Assembly (NCBI GenBank): GCA_000242935.3
Contig: CP007053.1
Coordinates: forward strand, 3,767,001 to 3,831,000
Direction of reading: 5' to 3'
DNA: 64,000 nucleotides
From: Opitutaceae bacterium TAV5
GTDB lineage: Bacteria; Verrucomicrobiota; Verrucomicrobiia; Opitutales; Opitutaceae
Positions 42,301-49,697 of the stretch are shown one piece after another. Within the stretch, counting starts at the first letter, position 1, and each line of letters starts with the position of its first letter. Under the pieces are notes generated by a model. The model was not told the origin of the DNA, searched no databases, and was given only the letters and a program-made list of their open reading frames with translations. A program made the translations under genes and the position numbers.

Positions 42301-42787
42301 TGTCGGCCCCGGATTGCTCGCGGTCGCGCTGCTGGCGATCGCGTTCGTAGCCCTTCCGCTGGTTGTCTCCGGCGGACCGCACCCGATGACGAAACCCGGA
42401 CGCGACCGGCTCCGCTGGCTGGCCGGGGCGGCGGCGCTGTTTTTGTTGTTTCTCGCCGCCTGGAAACAGGAAGGCGCGCTGGCCCCGTATGTTACTGTGG
42501 CGTGGGGGCTGGTGGCGATTGCCCTGTTCATGACCGGGCTGCTGGTGCGCGTGCGCCCCTGGCGGTTGCTCGGCCTGGCCGGGCTGGCCTTGTGCGTGCC
42601 GCGGGTGTTTTTCGTGGACCTGCACTCGACGCTGCATCGCATCGCGGCGTTTGTCGTCCTCGGCCTCGTGCTGCTCTGGGTCGGTTTTTCGTATCACCGG
42701 TTCCGGCATCTGATCGTGGAGGAGAACGAGCTTTCCCATAATCCCGACAACACTGCATCGGAGACTGACAACACGCCCGAATCCTGA
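39368..42787 (+). CDS. Large DUF2339 multi-span membrane protein carrying an inserted repeat
   Basis: A 1139-residue protein. The first 40 residues form a coiled coil ('LLKKRLGYLEDNLAEVKRRL'). A Pro/Ala-rich linker follows (about 60-165). About 30 hydrophobic helices then fill the rest. DUF2339 is recognised from 'VRLGAWWATRIGALLAVIGV' near residue 175 and the final 'LHSTLHRIAAFVVLGLVLLW'. Function is unknown. Residues about 90-118 ('WHGLPARGLEWHGHPGHV' and on to 'NHGQDARAT') are the in-frame translation of an 87-bp HGQDARAT repeat at 39634-39720. This is exactly 29 codons, inserted in the flexible linker, where it is harmless. Confidence 0.85.
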   Translation: MNVRYDVELLKKRLGYLEDNLAEVKRRLAELEAHCTAEALAEAAGLAGQSGVVAGAEERPVAIPPPMPVSPPPLPAPATEEPPAPAPEAWHGLPARGLEWHGHPGHVTGNHGQDARATATVPEAAPVPPPPRMPEPAPPSPPVWKPWLQMLQLWPPSPGEGGDGGDTSTEVRLGAWWATRIGALLAVIGVAFFGAYISINTPPAVKFAELLLVSLGVTAGGLWLERKIPKFGAVVFGAGLALVYFCAFAAYALPAVKVIDSPAAATGWQLAAALLMAGAAVWRRSSLVATMATALALASAVFAQARGLPDFALVTAALLAVAGVMFHRWKKWEGPSVVAMPGAYAVYALVWRGSWMPLARGAVEGGEGWGVEGGGGPGAFWPWAFLAGMLLLHFARDWRRPGPAADTYAVSAVSHGERFFQGLNSSFALGLGFLTAFTLYREHLAAFYLVAAAVMAVLVVLRQWRMPGDVVAAILAAKATGLFALWMIEVGEGRMMAIQLLVQSWVTFAIARRLRSRFLAVWTALLALVAYGYFVRHAVDGIAVVSFAAVVALVFVTGFALLFAELGRGRGTGGVWVEMAGALLATVAAAVAVAWMHPGAWGAAALIAFAAAGILAARLRRTPGPGVAGGLLALLAHGVLCIMVWSGDGNEHLLANALAVALPTLAAGVGLARRATGRFASLAPWLWALTIFSGSQVLFSPGLLSFVHPGNALVLATALAVALAATAPRAGDHCRLTTLATWTALCAVVTWRVQELLWISRWWEAAAAVLLWSIPLLLRGSPRHAASRAAAPLPGAQEWLQTALAFLVTWGAAAGLAAGWYLPGAFAVLAIVASRLAWRPGVLPALAAAWGFWAGALWQIGGIPDWLATPAQTAVAALAVATAWIPAWWQARRPLPEAGWGRAVTPVQAIVYVAGAWLAAVRCFDGQGTDYALLAALALAVVVLRAGRVAAARWASVALAAVACCGALVRVTDGEVSVVGPGLLAVALLAIAFVALPLVVSGGPHPMTKPGRDRLRWLAGAAALFLLFLAAWKQEGALAPYVTVAWGLVAIALFMTGLLVRVRPWRLLGLAGLALCVPRVFFVDLHSTLHRIAAFVVLGLVLLWVGFSYHRFRHLIVEENELSHNPDNTASETDNTPES
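39634..39720. repeat. HGQDARAT-family repeat inserted in frame in the DUF2339 gene
   Basis: 87 bp with arms GTGGCACGGGCTTCCAGCCC (39634-39653) and 'cacgggcaagatgcccgtgccac' (to 39720), the same unit as at 38317-38403 and 54224-54323. It lies wholly inside a coding sequence, does not shift the frame and has no stop in the reading frame used. Confidence 0.88.
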
Positions 42788-42823
42788 TTCTGACACGACA
42801 CATCCAGACCCGACAACACACCG

Positions 42824-45109
42824 ATGTCCCGATCCACCCCGTCCGCCTCGCCCGGGCCCGCCCGCGGCGCCCCGCTTTTCACCCGCTCGCATGCGCCGTG
42901 GCTGCTGACGCGGCCGGTATTCTGGTTTGCCCGGCTGCTCTACCGTGTGCGCACCCGCGGCGCGGACCGTTTGCCCGCCGGCGGCGCGCTGCTGCTCGCC
43001 AACCATCTTTCGTACGTCGACGTGATCGTGTTGCAACTCGCGTGCCCGCGCCCGATCCGCTTCCTCACGCACGAAGACATGGCGAAGGCGTCGTGGATGT
43101 TCCGGATCGTCAACTGGCTGGCGGGTTCGATTCCGGTCTCACCCTCCAACGCGCTCGAAGCCACCCGCCGCGTGACGCGCGCGCTCCAGGCGGGCGAACT
43201 CGTGTTGCTCTTTCCCGAAGGCGCGATCTCGCGCACCGGCCAGCTCATGAAGCTGCAACGCGGTTTCGAACTCATGGCCCGCAAGGCCGGCGTGCCGGTC
43301 GTGCCCGTGGCGCATGACGGGCTGTGGGGTTCGGCCTTCTCCTTCTCGGGAAACCGTTATCTTTTCAAATCACCCCGGCTGATGCGGACTCACGTTTTCG
43401 TGGCATGGGGGCAACCGGTTCCGGCGGCAGAGGCCACTGCGGCCGTCGTGCGTCAGGCGCTGCTCGATCTCGGTTACGAGGCGTTCAACGAACGCCCGCA
43501 GATCAAGCGGCACCTCGGGCGCGAGATCGTGCGCGGCCTCGCGCGCCGGCCGTGGGCGGTGGAGCTCGTCGACCGCACCGCGGCCGAGCGCCGGGTTTAC
43601 AGCGCCGGGAAAATCCTCGCCGCTTCCGCCGCGTACTCGCGCCGTCTCCGCCGCACGCTGCGGGACGAGCGCCGTGTCGGCGTGGTGCTGCCGCCGGGCG
43701 CAGCGGCCACGATCGCCAACCTCGCCCTGCTCTGCGCGGGCAAGACGCCCGTGAACCTCAATTTCACCGCCGGCCCCGCCGCGATCGAAAGCAGCCTGCG
43801 GCTCGCGGGTATCCGGACGGTCATTACGGCCGACGCCATGCGCGCCCGCCTGGCCAAATTCCCGTGGCCGGAAGGGGCGGCCGGAAAAACGCTCGATTTT
43901 GTCGCCGAAATGAAGGCGACCGGCGGCGCCCGCGCGGTGCTCCCCTGGCTCGTGGCGGCATGGATCGTCCCCAACAAATGGATCGCCTGGTTGCTCGGCT
44001 TGCCGAAACACGGCGGGGATGCGGAAGCCGGCCTGCTTTTCACCAGCGGCAGTTCGGGCGAGCCGAAGAGCGTGGTGTACACGCACCGGAATATCCTCGC
44101 CAACTGCTGGCAGATTTCCTCGCTCTCGATCCTGCCCGATACCACGCGGCTGCTCGCCTGCCTGCCGATGTTTCACAGCTTCGGATTCACGGTCACGCTC
44201 TGGTATCCGATGCTGCGCGGTTGCCGGGCGGTGACGGTGCCGGGCCCGCTCGACACGAAAAAAATCACCGACACGGTTCGCGAGGAGGAAGTCACGGCAA
44301 TGGTCGGCGCGCCGACCTTCCTGCGTCCGCTGCTCAAGCGGGCGACATCGGCGGACCTGCGTTCGTTGCAAGTCCTCGTGTCCGGCGCGGAAAAACTGCC
44401 CGATGACCTGCACGCGGCGTTTCTCGACAAATTCAATCTCGAAATCCTGCAAGGTTACGGCCTCACCGAAACGTCGCCGATCGTCAGCGTCAACCAGCCC
44501 AACCCTCCGCAAACCACGGCCACCGCCGAGCCGCAGAACGGGAAACGCCACGGAACGGTCGGCCGCCTCATGCCGGGGATGACAGCGCGTATCATCGACC
44601 CCGATACGAAGTCCGTCCTGCCTGCGGACAGGACCGGCATCCTCTGCCTGCGGGGCGCCAACGTTTTTGGCGGCTACCTCGACGCGCCCGACAAGACGGC
44701 GGAGGTGTTTCACGACGGCTGGTTTGTGACGGGTGATCTCGGGAGGTTCGATGACGAGGGGTTTCTATCCATCGAGGGCCGCCTTTCGCGTTTTTCCAAG
44801 ATCGGCGGCGAGATGGTGCCGCACGGCACGCTGGAGCAGAAACTGATCGAGCTTTTCGATCTGGAAGCGGCGGACGGTCCGCCGGTCGCGATTGTCGGCG
44901 TGCCCGATGCGACCAAGGGCGAGGCGCTGGTGCTGCTGACCACGCAGGAACTCACGCTCGAGGCCGTGCGTGAAAAACTGGCCGCCGCCGGTCTGCCCAA
45001 TCTCTGGGTGCCGCGCTCCATCGTGCATGTGCCCGGCGCGCTGCCCACGCTCGGTTCGGGCAAGCTCGACCTGAAGGGTTGCAAGGACCTGGCGACGGGA
45101 GCGGCGTAG
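42824..45109 (+). CDS. Bifunctional acyltransferase / acyl-activating enzyme (Aas-like, no MFS domain)
   Basis: A 761-residue fusion. The N-terminal PlsC domain has 'LANHLSYVDVIVL' (HX4D with H61 and D66) and 'LLFPEGAISR' (130-133, FPEG). Residues about 225-740 are an AMP-binding adenylation domain with 'LLFTSGSSGEPKSVVYTHRN' near 404-423, 'YGLTETSPIVSVN' and 'GWFVTGDLGRFDDEGFLSIE'. This pair acylates lysophospholipids using an acyl-ACP or acyl-AMP intermediate, as in E. coli Aas (719 residues). It would work in membrane lipid repair. The transporter-like LplT part found in some fusions is absent. The last lysine is in 'LGSGKLDLKG'. Confidence 0.9.
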   Translation: MSRSTPSASPGPARGAPLFTRSHAPWLLTRPVFWFARLLYRVRTRGADRLPAGGALLLANHLSYVDVIVLQLACPRPIRFLTHEDMAKASWMFRIVNWLAGSIPVSPSNALEATRRVTRALQAGELVLLFPEGAISRTGQLMKLQRGFELMARKAGVPVVPVAHDGLWGSAFSFSGNRYLFKSPRLMRTHVFVAWGQPVPAAEATAAVVRQALLDLGYEAFNERPQIKRHLGREIVRGLARRPWAVELVDRTAAERRVYSAGKILAASAAYSRRLRRTLRDERRVGVVLPPGAAATIANLALLCAGKTPVNLNFTAGPAAIESSLRLAGIRTVITADAMRARLAKFPWPEGAAGKTLDFVAEMKATGGARAVLPWLVAAWIVPNKWIAWLLGLPKHGGDAEAGLLFTSGSSGEPKSVVYTHRNILANCWQISSLSILPDTTRLLACLPMFHSFGFTVTLWYPMLRGCRAVTVPGPLDTKKITDTVREEEVTAMVGAPTFLRPLLKRATSADLRSLQVLVSGAEKLPDDLHAAFLDKFNLEILQGYGLTETSPIVSVNQPNPPQTTATAEPQNGKRHGTVGRLMPGMTARIIDPDTKSVLPADRTGILCLRGANVFGGYLDAPDKTAEVFHDGWFVTGDLGRFDDEGFLSIEGRLSRFSKIGGEMVPHGTLEQKLIELFDLEAADGPPVAIVGVPDATKGEALVLLTTQELTLEAVREKLAAAGLPNLWVPRSIVHVPGALPTLGSGKLDLKGCKDLATGAA

Positions 45110-45495
45110 CCCCTGGATTGGCAGAGCCAAAACCGGAGGGATGGCCCACGAAACACACGAAAAGACACGAAAACCGGGAAGCAGGTCTTTTTATACCTGT
45201 TGTTGATTTTACACAAAGATCGCAAAGGTCGCTAAGGAGATAGCTGGCAATCCTTTGCGCTCTTTGCGGCCTTTGTGTAAAAATCCGGAAGCTTTGGGCT
45301 TTTGGTATTAGACCACTCATGGACACCAATAGACACTGATACGGAGAAGGGCTGGATTGCTGACGTAGTCCGGAGCTTTGGCCTGCATCTTTCATCCGAA
45401 GGAGCGCCTGCCATGTAGCTGCGAACGTAAGTTCACAGGCTCCGGGGGGGAGGGCGATTCCCTGCGAACTTACGTTCGCAGCTGCGTGGCAGGCG
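45110..45495. repeat. Intergenic stretch of three repeat types
   Basis: 386 bp without a gene. In order: a half-copy of the inner arm of the mre operon repeat (45145-45172); a TTTTACACAAAG/CTTTGTGTAAAA inverted repeat (arms 45207-45218 and 45271-45282, element about 45203-45298); unassigned sequence; and a strong 29-bp inverted repeat (45406-45434 and 45466-45494). Confidence 0.8.
45406..45494. repeat. 29-bp inverted repeat abutting the XRE regulator gene
   Basis: The arms at 45406-45434 and 45466-45494 match at 27 of 29 positions (core GCTGCGAACGTAAGTTC), with a 31-nt loop containing a G7 run. The right arm ends one base before the stop codon of the HTH gene. It may terminate transcription by folding, though no T tract is present. 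Confidence 0.8.
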
Positions 45496-45762
45496 TCACT
45501 TCGGCTTGGTGAAGCGCGGGGTGATCGGGGGCATCAGTTCCTCCCACGGGCACGCGAGCGCGGCCTGGAGGCGCATGGCGGTCGTCACGAGGATGTTGGT
45601 CTGCCCGGCCTCGATTTTTTGGAGCACGCGCGGATGCAGGTCCACCAGCTCGGCAAGTTTCTCTTGGGTCAGGTTCCGGTTCCAGCGGGCACGCCGGACG
45701 TTTTCTCCCAAGCGAACAAGGAGGGCGTTCAGCGGATCATTTTTTGGTTTCCCGGGAGGCAC
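45496..45762 (-). CDS. XRE-family helix-turn-helix regulator
   Basis: An 88-residue DNA-binding protein with one HTH_3 domain (about 14-70): 'LGENVRRARWNRNLTQEKLA', then 'LAELVDLHPRVLQKIEAG' with the recognition helix 'HPRVLQKIEAGQ'. A short C-terminal tail is Pro/Thr-rich. The start is a GTG at 45762. A perfect palindrome (45761-45777) overlaps this start, so the protein probably binds its own control region (inference). It is divergent from the prepilin-like gene, and the two may share a control region. Confidence 0.85.
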   Translation of the reverse strand: MPPGKPKNDPLNALLVRLGENVRRARWNRNLTQEKLAELVDLHPRVLQKIEAGQTNILVTTAMRLQAALACPWEELMPPITPRFTKPK

Positions 45763-45777
45763 GCCATATTATGGCGT
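45761..45777. promoter_or_regulatory. Palindromic operator candidate at the XRE gene start
   Basis: ACGCCATATTATGGCGT is a perfect 17-bp palindrome. It overlaps the GTG start of the regulator by two bases and contains a -10-like CATAAT on the minus strand, so transcription could begin at or very near the start codon (leaderless mRNA). Confidence 0.55.
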
Positions 45778-45860
45778 AAAAAATACTTGACGCGAACGCC
45801 ACAGCGTAGCGTGATGGAATGACTCATTTGATACCTTTTCCCCGGTCTTTGTAAAAAAAC

Positions 45861-45877
45861 ACGCTACAACGTAGCGT
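45861..45877. promoter_or_regulatory. Second palindrome in the divergent region
   Basis: ACGCTAC-AAC-GTAGCGT is a 7-bp arm inverted repeat located 41 bp before the prepilin-like start codon. A half-site, AGCGTAGCGT, recurs at about 45803-45812. A weak promoter for the plus strand (TTGATA at 45828, TAAAAA at 45852) lies just upstream, so binding here could block it. Confidence 0.5.
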
Positions 45878-45918
45878 ACTAATTAATCCTCAAAATCCGT
45901 TTTCCCACCCGTAAACCT

Positions 45919-46710
45919 ATGCATAACAAAATAACATCCCCCCTCCGCCAGCGCTCCCGCGCATCGGCGTTCACCCTCATCGAATTGCTGACGGTCATCG
46001 CGATCATCGGCATCCTCGCCGCCATCATCATCCCGACCGTCGGCAAAGTCCGTGAGACGGCCCGCCGCATAGTTGACGCCAGCAATCTGCGACAGATCGG
46101 CCAAGCCGCGCTGATCTTTGCGACAGACAACCAGGACACCCTCCCCAACAAAGTCAGCGTCGCCGCCGATGCCACTTTCGGAACCAACGTGGGCACGGGC
46201 GGCACCGAAACAGTGAAAGCATTTGCGGCTGCTCTTGCCGTGGGCGGTGGCCTGAACGACGGCACCATCTGGGTCTCCCAAGGTGACACCACAACCACCA
46301 AAGGCACCGAGAATCAAAAAGTCTCCACGGTTATCGACGGAACCACCAAGCAGAAGTTTGAGGCAAACTTCAGCGACATCAACGCCGCTTACGGTGTGAC
46401 CCTTGGCCTCATCGCCACGGATTCATCCACCACCCCCATCGCCTTCACCCGCGGCATTCTTGCTGCAACCGATGGCAAGTGGTCAAAGACCTTGGGCGTC
46501 TATAAGGATGCTGGCGGACACATCGTGTTCCTGGGTGGCAATGTTCAGTGGTACAGGAACCTTACCGTCAACAACACCAATGGTGATCTGATCAAAACAG
46601 ATGGCACCGCGACAAAAGTGATCAAGGAAACCATCACGAGCACTCGCAAAATGATCGAGGAGAACAATGCCGGTGCTGATGGTACGGCAGTAGCCGGAAC
46701 AGGCACTTGA
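45919..46710 (+). CDS. Type II secretion / type IV prepilin-like protein
   Basis: A 263-residue protein with a prepilin N terminus. Basic leader residues 1-17 are followed by '[20 protein letters not shown]', with cleavage expected after A17 and the conserved Glu+5 as E22. The leader ends in Ala instead of the more usual Gly, an allowed but less common variant. The rest has a GspG/PulG-type scaffold: '[20 protein letters not shown]' and '[16 protein letters not shown]' (a DUF1559/H-x-x-x-x-D/N-G-H-V-like end). It is a Thr/Asn/Gly-rich surface or pseudopilin candidate. It may supply the gspDEF machine 16-20 kb away. Confidence 0.85.
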   Translation: MHNKITSPLRQRSRASAFTLIELLTVIAIIGILAAIIIPTVGKVRETARRIVDASNLRQIGQAALIFATDNQDTLPNKVSVAADATFGTNVGTGGTETVKAFAAALAVGGGLNDGTIWVSQGDTTTTKGTENQKVSTVIDGTTKQKFEANFSDINAAYGVTLGLIATDSSTTPIAFTRGILAATDGKWSKTLGVYKDAGGHIVFLGGNVQWYRNLTVNNTNGDLIKTDGTATKVIKETITSTRKMIEENNAGADGTAVAGTGT

Positions 46711-47290
46711 GGTTTGTTTTCTCCTCCTTGGCGGGAGGCTATGAATTTCCCCACATTTCCACTGGCGCACGACGGTGTCGTGTAAACGTCAAATACCGCA
46801 TTTGCCTCTATGGGGGCCGGTCCATCCCGTTGTTATAGGGGGGCTGGCAGCGTGCGCCGGTGGTCCATTTCTTTCCGCGTTTCCGGTTTGAATCGGCAGT
46901 GACCGGTATTCGGTCTGCCAACTCACGTTGGGAGCTACGGTTGCGGGCGGGACACCTGCGCCACGCCGAGATCGTTCTCTTACTCCTGCTCGTTCTTTTT
47001 CTCTTCCGGATTCCGGATTTTCCTCGTTCCTGTCCGCGCTCTCTTCTCTGGCGTCCAGAGTCCGGACAGGAGAAAGATCAAGAGAAAGAGAACGATTCCA
47101 GACATCTGTAGGGTATCCCTGCAGGTGTCGGGCTCGTTGCCCGGCAGAGGGCCGGAAGGCGGAAGGCAGTGGACCGAGCATCGGACTGCGGCTGTTTGAC
47201 GGATGCCGGACTCCGGATGACGGGATATGGGCTCTGGACACTCTGGACACTCTGGACTCGCTGGACGCTCCCGGACTGCCTCCGGAGCAA
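46711..47290. other. Gene-free stretch with an imperfect inverted repeat and tandem units
   Basis: About 580 bp with no supportable gene. It holds an imperfect inverted repeat at 46971-47096 ('atcgttctctt...' against '...aagagaacgat', with CT-rich and AG-rich sides). It also holds a short tandem run of 'ctctggaca' at about 47231-47270. Several ORFs cross it but none has protein-like composition. Confidence 0.6.
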
Positions 47291-47317
47291 CAAAAAGCCC
47301 GCCGGGGTTGGCGGGCT
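47291..47317 (-). terminator. Rho-independent terminator of the Rpn-family gene
   Basis: On the minus strand, an 8-bp stem (AGCCCGCC with GGCGGGCT, at 47310-47317 and 47296-47303), a 6-nt loop and a short T run continuing to 47292. It ends transcription about 30 nt after the stop codon at 47347. Confidence 0.75.
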
Positions 47318-47346
47318 GGCGGGCCGTGGATGGCGCGGGGCGCGGG

Positions 47347-48525
47347 CTAGCGGGACTGGTGTTCGGCGCGCAGGTGTTCGAGAAGGGCGTTGAGTTGGGC
47401 GAGAGGTTTGCCGATGAGGTTCTTTCGCGGCGCCACTTTCTTGCCGAGGATCTCCTGCATCGCCTGGATGCGCCCGATCAGTTCGCCGCGTTCAAGACCA
47501 CGTTCAAGGCCGCGTTCAAGACCTTGTTTGATGCCTTGGCGGATACCTTTGCGGATGCCTTCCTGTTCAAGTCGTTTTGCGGTGCTCATGAATATTTTCC
47601 TATGTTCGGTCGGAACGTGTGCGACAACAATCTTCCCGATTTCCCGTTTTTTCAATTCGGAACTATGTAGCAGATAAGTCCAGAGCTGGTTGGCGACGGC
47701 TCTGGTCGCCGCCTGGTCGGGGTCGGCGAAAAGCTCGTCGATCAGGCGCGAGATTTTGCGGATGTTCATCATGCCGAGGCGCTCGCCCTGGAGCGCGCCG
47801 AGAATGGCGCGGGCCAGGTGGCCGTCGGCCAGCTTTTCGAACGGGAGACCGGCCAGTTCCACGACGATAAAACCGCAATCGGGCATGAAGGTGCGCGCCC
47901 ACTTTTCCATGTGCGGGGGCACGTCGATCAGGTCGGCCAGTCGCCAGATTTTTCCCCATTTGCCGGGGCCGGGGTGCAACAGGATGGGCACCACCAGCGG
48001 GAGTTTTTCCGATTCGGGGTGGCTTTCCGCCTGCGCCGTGCCTCTCGCCTCTGCGCGGTCCCGGGTGTCCTGCTGCCAGACCAGAACCGTCTCCTCGGCG
48101 AAACGTTGCGCCATGAACCGGTCGATCTTCGTCTGGTGTTCGACCAGGATATAAAAATGCACCGTTCCTCCGGCAACGCCGATCCGGTAAACAATGTCCT
48201 CCCGGCGTTCAGCCAGGGCTTCGTTGATGCCGGATACCGGGCTGACCCGGAGCGTCTTCCAGTCGATCTGCGCGACCATTTCACGCGGCAGCCATTTTTT
48301 CAGAAACTGCCGGGCCACCACGGGCAGGGAAAACGCATGGCGGAATATCCTGTCGTGCCTGCCGCCGTTGCCCGCCGCCTTCCTCGTCGCCTTCGACCTC
48401 CCGGGGGCGGGGGCCTCGGGTGTCTTCGTCGGCTGCGACCGGGGGGCCGCGTTTGCGGCGGCTGCGCCGGGTATGGCGGCGGGCGAAGGTTTGCCAAGGG
48501 CGGGCTGGTCGTGAGGGGAGGTCAT
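47347..48525 (-). CDS. Rpn-family PD-(D/E)XK nuclease / putative transposase
   Basis: A 392-residue protein. After a 60-residue low-complexity Pro/Ala/Lys tail comes the recombination-promoting nuclease core: 'GRHDRIFRHAFSLPVVARQF' (start typical of Transposase_31/Rpn), a D-x-x-Y 'RREDIVYRI' and 'VHFYILVEHQTKIDRFMAQR' (the E-x-Q of the nuclease fold). The C-terminal part has the characteristic 'GIRKGIRQGIKQGLERG' tandem repeats. Such proteins cut DNA and promote recombination and are often counted with mobile genes. The start at ATG 48525 was chosen over upstream codons inside repeat sequence. No terminal inverted repeats typical of an insertion sequence flank it. Confidence 0.82.
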   Translation of the reverse strand: MTSPHDQPALGKPSPAAIPGAAAANAAPRSQPTKTPEAPAPGRSKATRKAAGNGGRHDRIFRHAFSLPVVARQFLKKWLPREMVAQIDWKTLRVSPVSGINEALAERREDIVYRIGVAGGTVHFYILVEHQTKIDRFMAQRFAEETVLVWQQDTRDRAEARGTAQAESHPESEKLPLVVPILLHPGPGKWGKIWRLADLIDVPPHMEKWARTFMPDCGFIVVELAGLPFEKLADGHLARAILGALQGERLGMMNIRKISRLIDELFADPDQAATRAVANQLWTYLLHSSELKKREIGKIVVAHVPTEHRKIFMSTAKRLEQEGIRKGIRQGIKQGLERGLERGLERGELIGRIQAMQEILGKKVAPRKNLIGKPLAQLNALLEHLRAEHQSR

Positions 48526-48598
48526 TGGCCGGGATGCCAGCGGGTTTGCCCGACGCCGGCAAAACTTTGTTGCCGATGCGCGTTGCGCCGGGCGCATG

Positions 48599-48622
48599 TC
48601 CCGGGCGTCTCGCCCGCGCCAC
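48599..48622. repeat. Fragment of an HGQDARAT-family repeat
   Basis: The core 'cccgggcgtctcgcccgcgccac' matches one end of the elements at 15223-15397 and 52838-52962. It lies next to the 3' end of the hypothetical gene (48628). Confidence 0.55.
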
Positions 48623-48627
48623 GACGG

Positions 48628-49137
48628 TCACAAAAACAGTAACTGGAGGCTGGCGTCGGGGTGGGTGCGGCGGGCGGCGAGGTCCTGGACGTAGCGCAGC
48701 GCCTCGGCGTAGTCGCGCTGTCGGCGAGGGGTGGAGCGTTTTTCCTTCGGCAAAAACGCCGGTCGTAGGTTGGTGACGAGCAGGGTCGACTCTCGCCAGG
48801 GCGCGAGGCGTTTGAGTCCGGCCATCAGCTCGGCGCGCGCAAAGAGCGGCGTGGCGGAGGTGACGGTGGCGAGAGCATCCCAGTGAAAAAATCCGTGGTC
48901 GGGGCGCTGGTCATGAAAAAAGCGTCCGAGCAGGCGGGCGGCGGCGGCCGTGAAGGCGGCGTCATAACGCGTGGCGAACTCGGGGTGTTCGCGCGTCTGC
49001 TCCTCCAGTTCGGCGAGGCTGAACGCGATGGCCTCTTGGATCTGCCGGGCCAGATAAAGGTCGTGGCCGGTCAGCGGAGCAAAAAGGGCGTTGATGAAAT
49101 AGAGGCGGCGCAACTGGTCGCGGGGAAGGGCGGGCAT
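48628..49137 (-). CDS. Hypothetical protein of 169 residues
   Basis: I do not recognise this protein. It is mostly helical, with 'MPALPRDQLRRLYFINALFA' at the start, a middle 'LARQIQEAIAFSLAELEEQT' and 'ELMAGLKRLAPWRESTLLVT', and no signal peptide or membrane segment. Composition and codon use look like a real gene. It is 102 bp upstream of the Rpn-family gene on the same strand, so they may be transcribed together. It lies within the accessory, repeat-rich region. Confidence 0.6.
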   Translation of the reverse strand: MPALPRDQLRRLYFINALFAPLTGHDLYLARQIQEAIAFSLAELEEQTREHPEFATRYDAAFTAAAARLLGRFFHDQRPDHGFFHWDALATVTSATPLFARAELMAGLKRLAPWRESTLLVTNLRPAFLPKEKRSTPRRQRDYAEALRYVQDLAARRTHPDASLQLLFL

Positions 49138-49697
49138 TCGTGAAAAGGCGGATGGAGGCTGATACCGGTGTCTCTGATGTTTTTGATTTTACACAAAGAT
49201 CGCGAAGACCGCGAAGTTTCAGGAAGCCAAACCTTTGTGATCTTTGCGATCTTTGTGTAAAAATCCGGAGGCTTTGAGAGGTTGGCGGGTGAGACTGAAG
49301 GGAACTGCTAAAAATTACACAGAGGACACAGAGGAGGCACACGGAGCGCGAAAGCGCGGAGATGGCGCACCCGCAGGGTGCGGTCTGGAGCGAAGCGCAA
49401 GGCCTGGCTGGACCGGGCACCCGCGCAGCGGGTGGGCCTGCCAGCAAAGTTTGGGGAGGCCTGTCCGGCTGAAGGGCGTTTTTTCTGCGAAGGGATGTTT
49501 TTGTAATTCATTTATTTTAAATAAAAAAATTTTTGTTAGCGGGAAAAGGTGCGGAGTCGTTTTGTCCTCCCAAAACTCTGCGCCTCCTCTGTGAACTCTG
49601 TGTAATCTCTGATTCCTAGAACCTCCCTGAAAAACCGGAGCGGCGTCCGGGGCGGCAGCGATCCTCCGGTAACCGGTATTCCGGAGGCGTGGGAAGG
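49138..49697. repeat. Intergenic stretch of two repeat types and an AT-rich island
   Basis: 560 bp without a gene. It contains a TTTTACACAAAG-type inverted repeat (arms 49187-49198 and 49251-49262), then a large inverted repeat with imperfect arms at 49315-49338 and 49582-49605 ('ttacacagaggacacagaggagg' against '...ctctgtgtaa'). Within the latter, 49502-49540 ('tgtaattcatttattttaaa' onward) is strongly AT-rich against the local GC-rich background. A palindrome ('cacccgcgcagcgggtg') is at about 49418. Confidence 0.75.

Noticed and set aside
39242-43072. 1276-codon open frame on the minus strand
   Set aside because: Antisense of the DUF2339 gene; Arg/Gln/His-rich with no membrane pattern, so a GC-driven shadow.
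47347-48525. Rpn-family gene as part of a complete insertion sequence
   Set aside because: No terminal inverted repeats or target duplications flank it, and it has its own intrinsic terminator.
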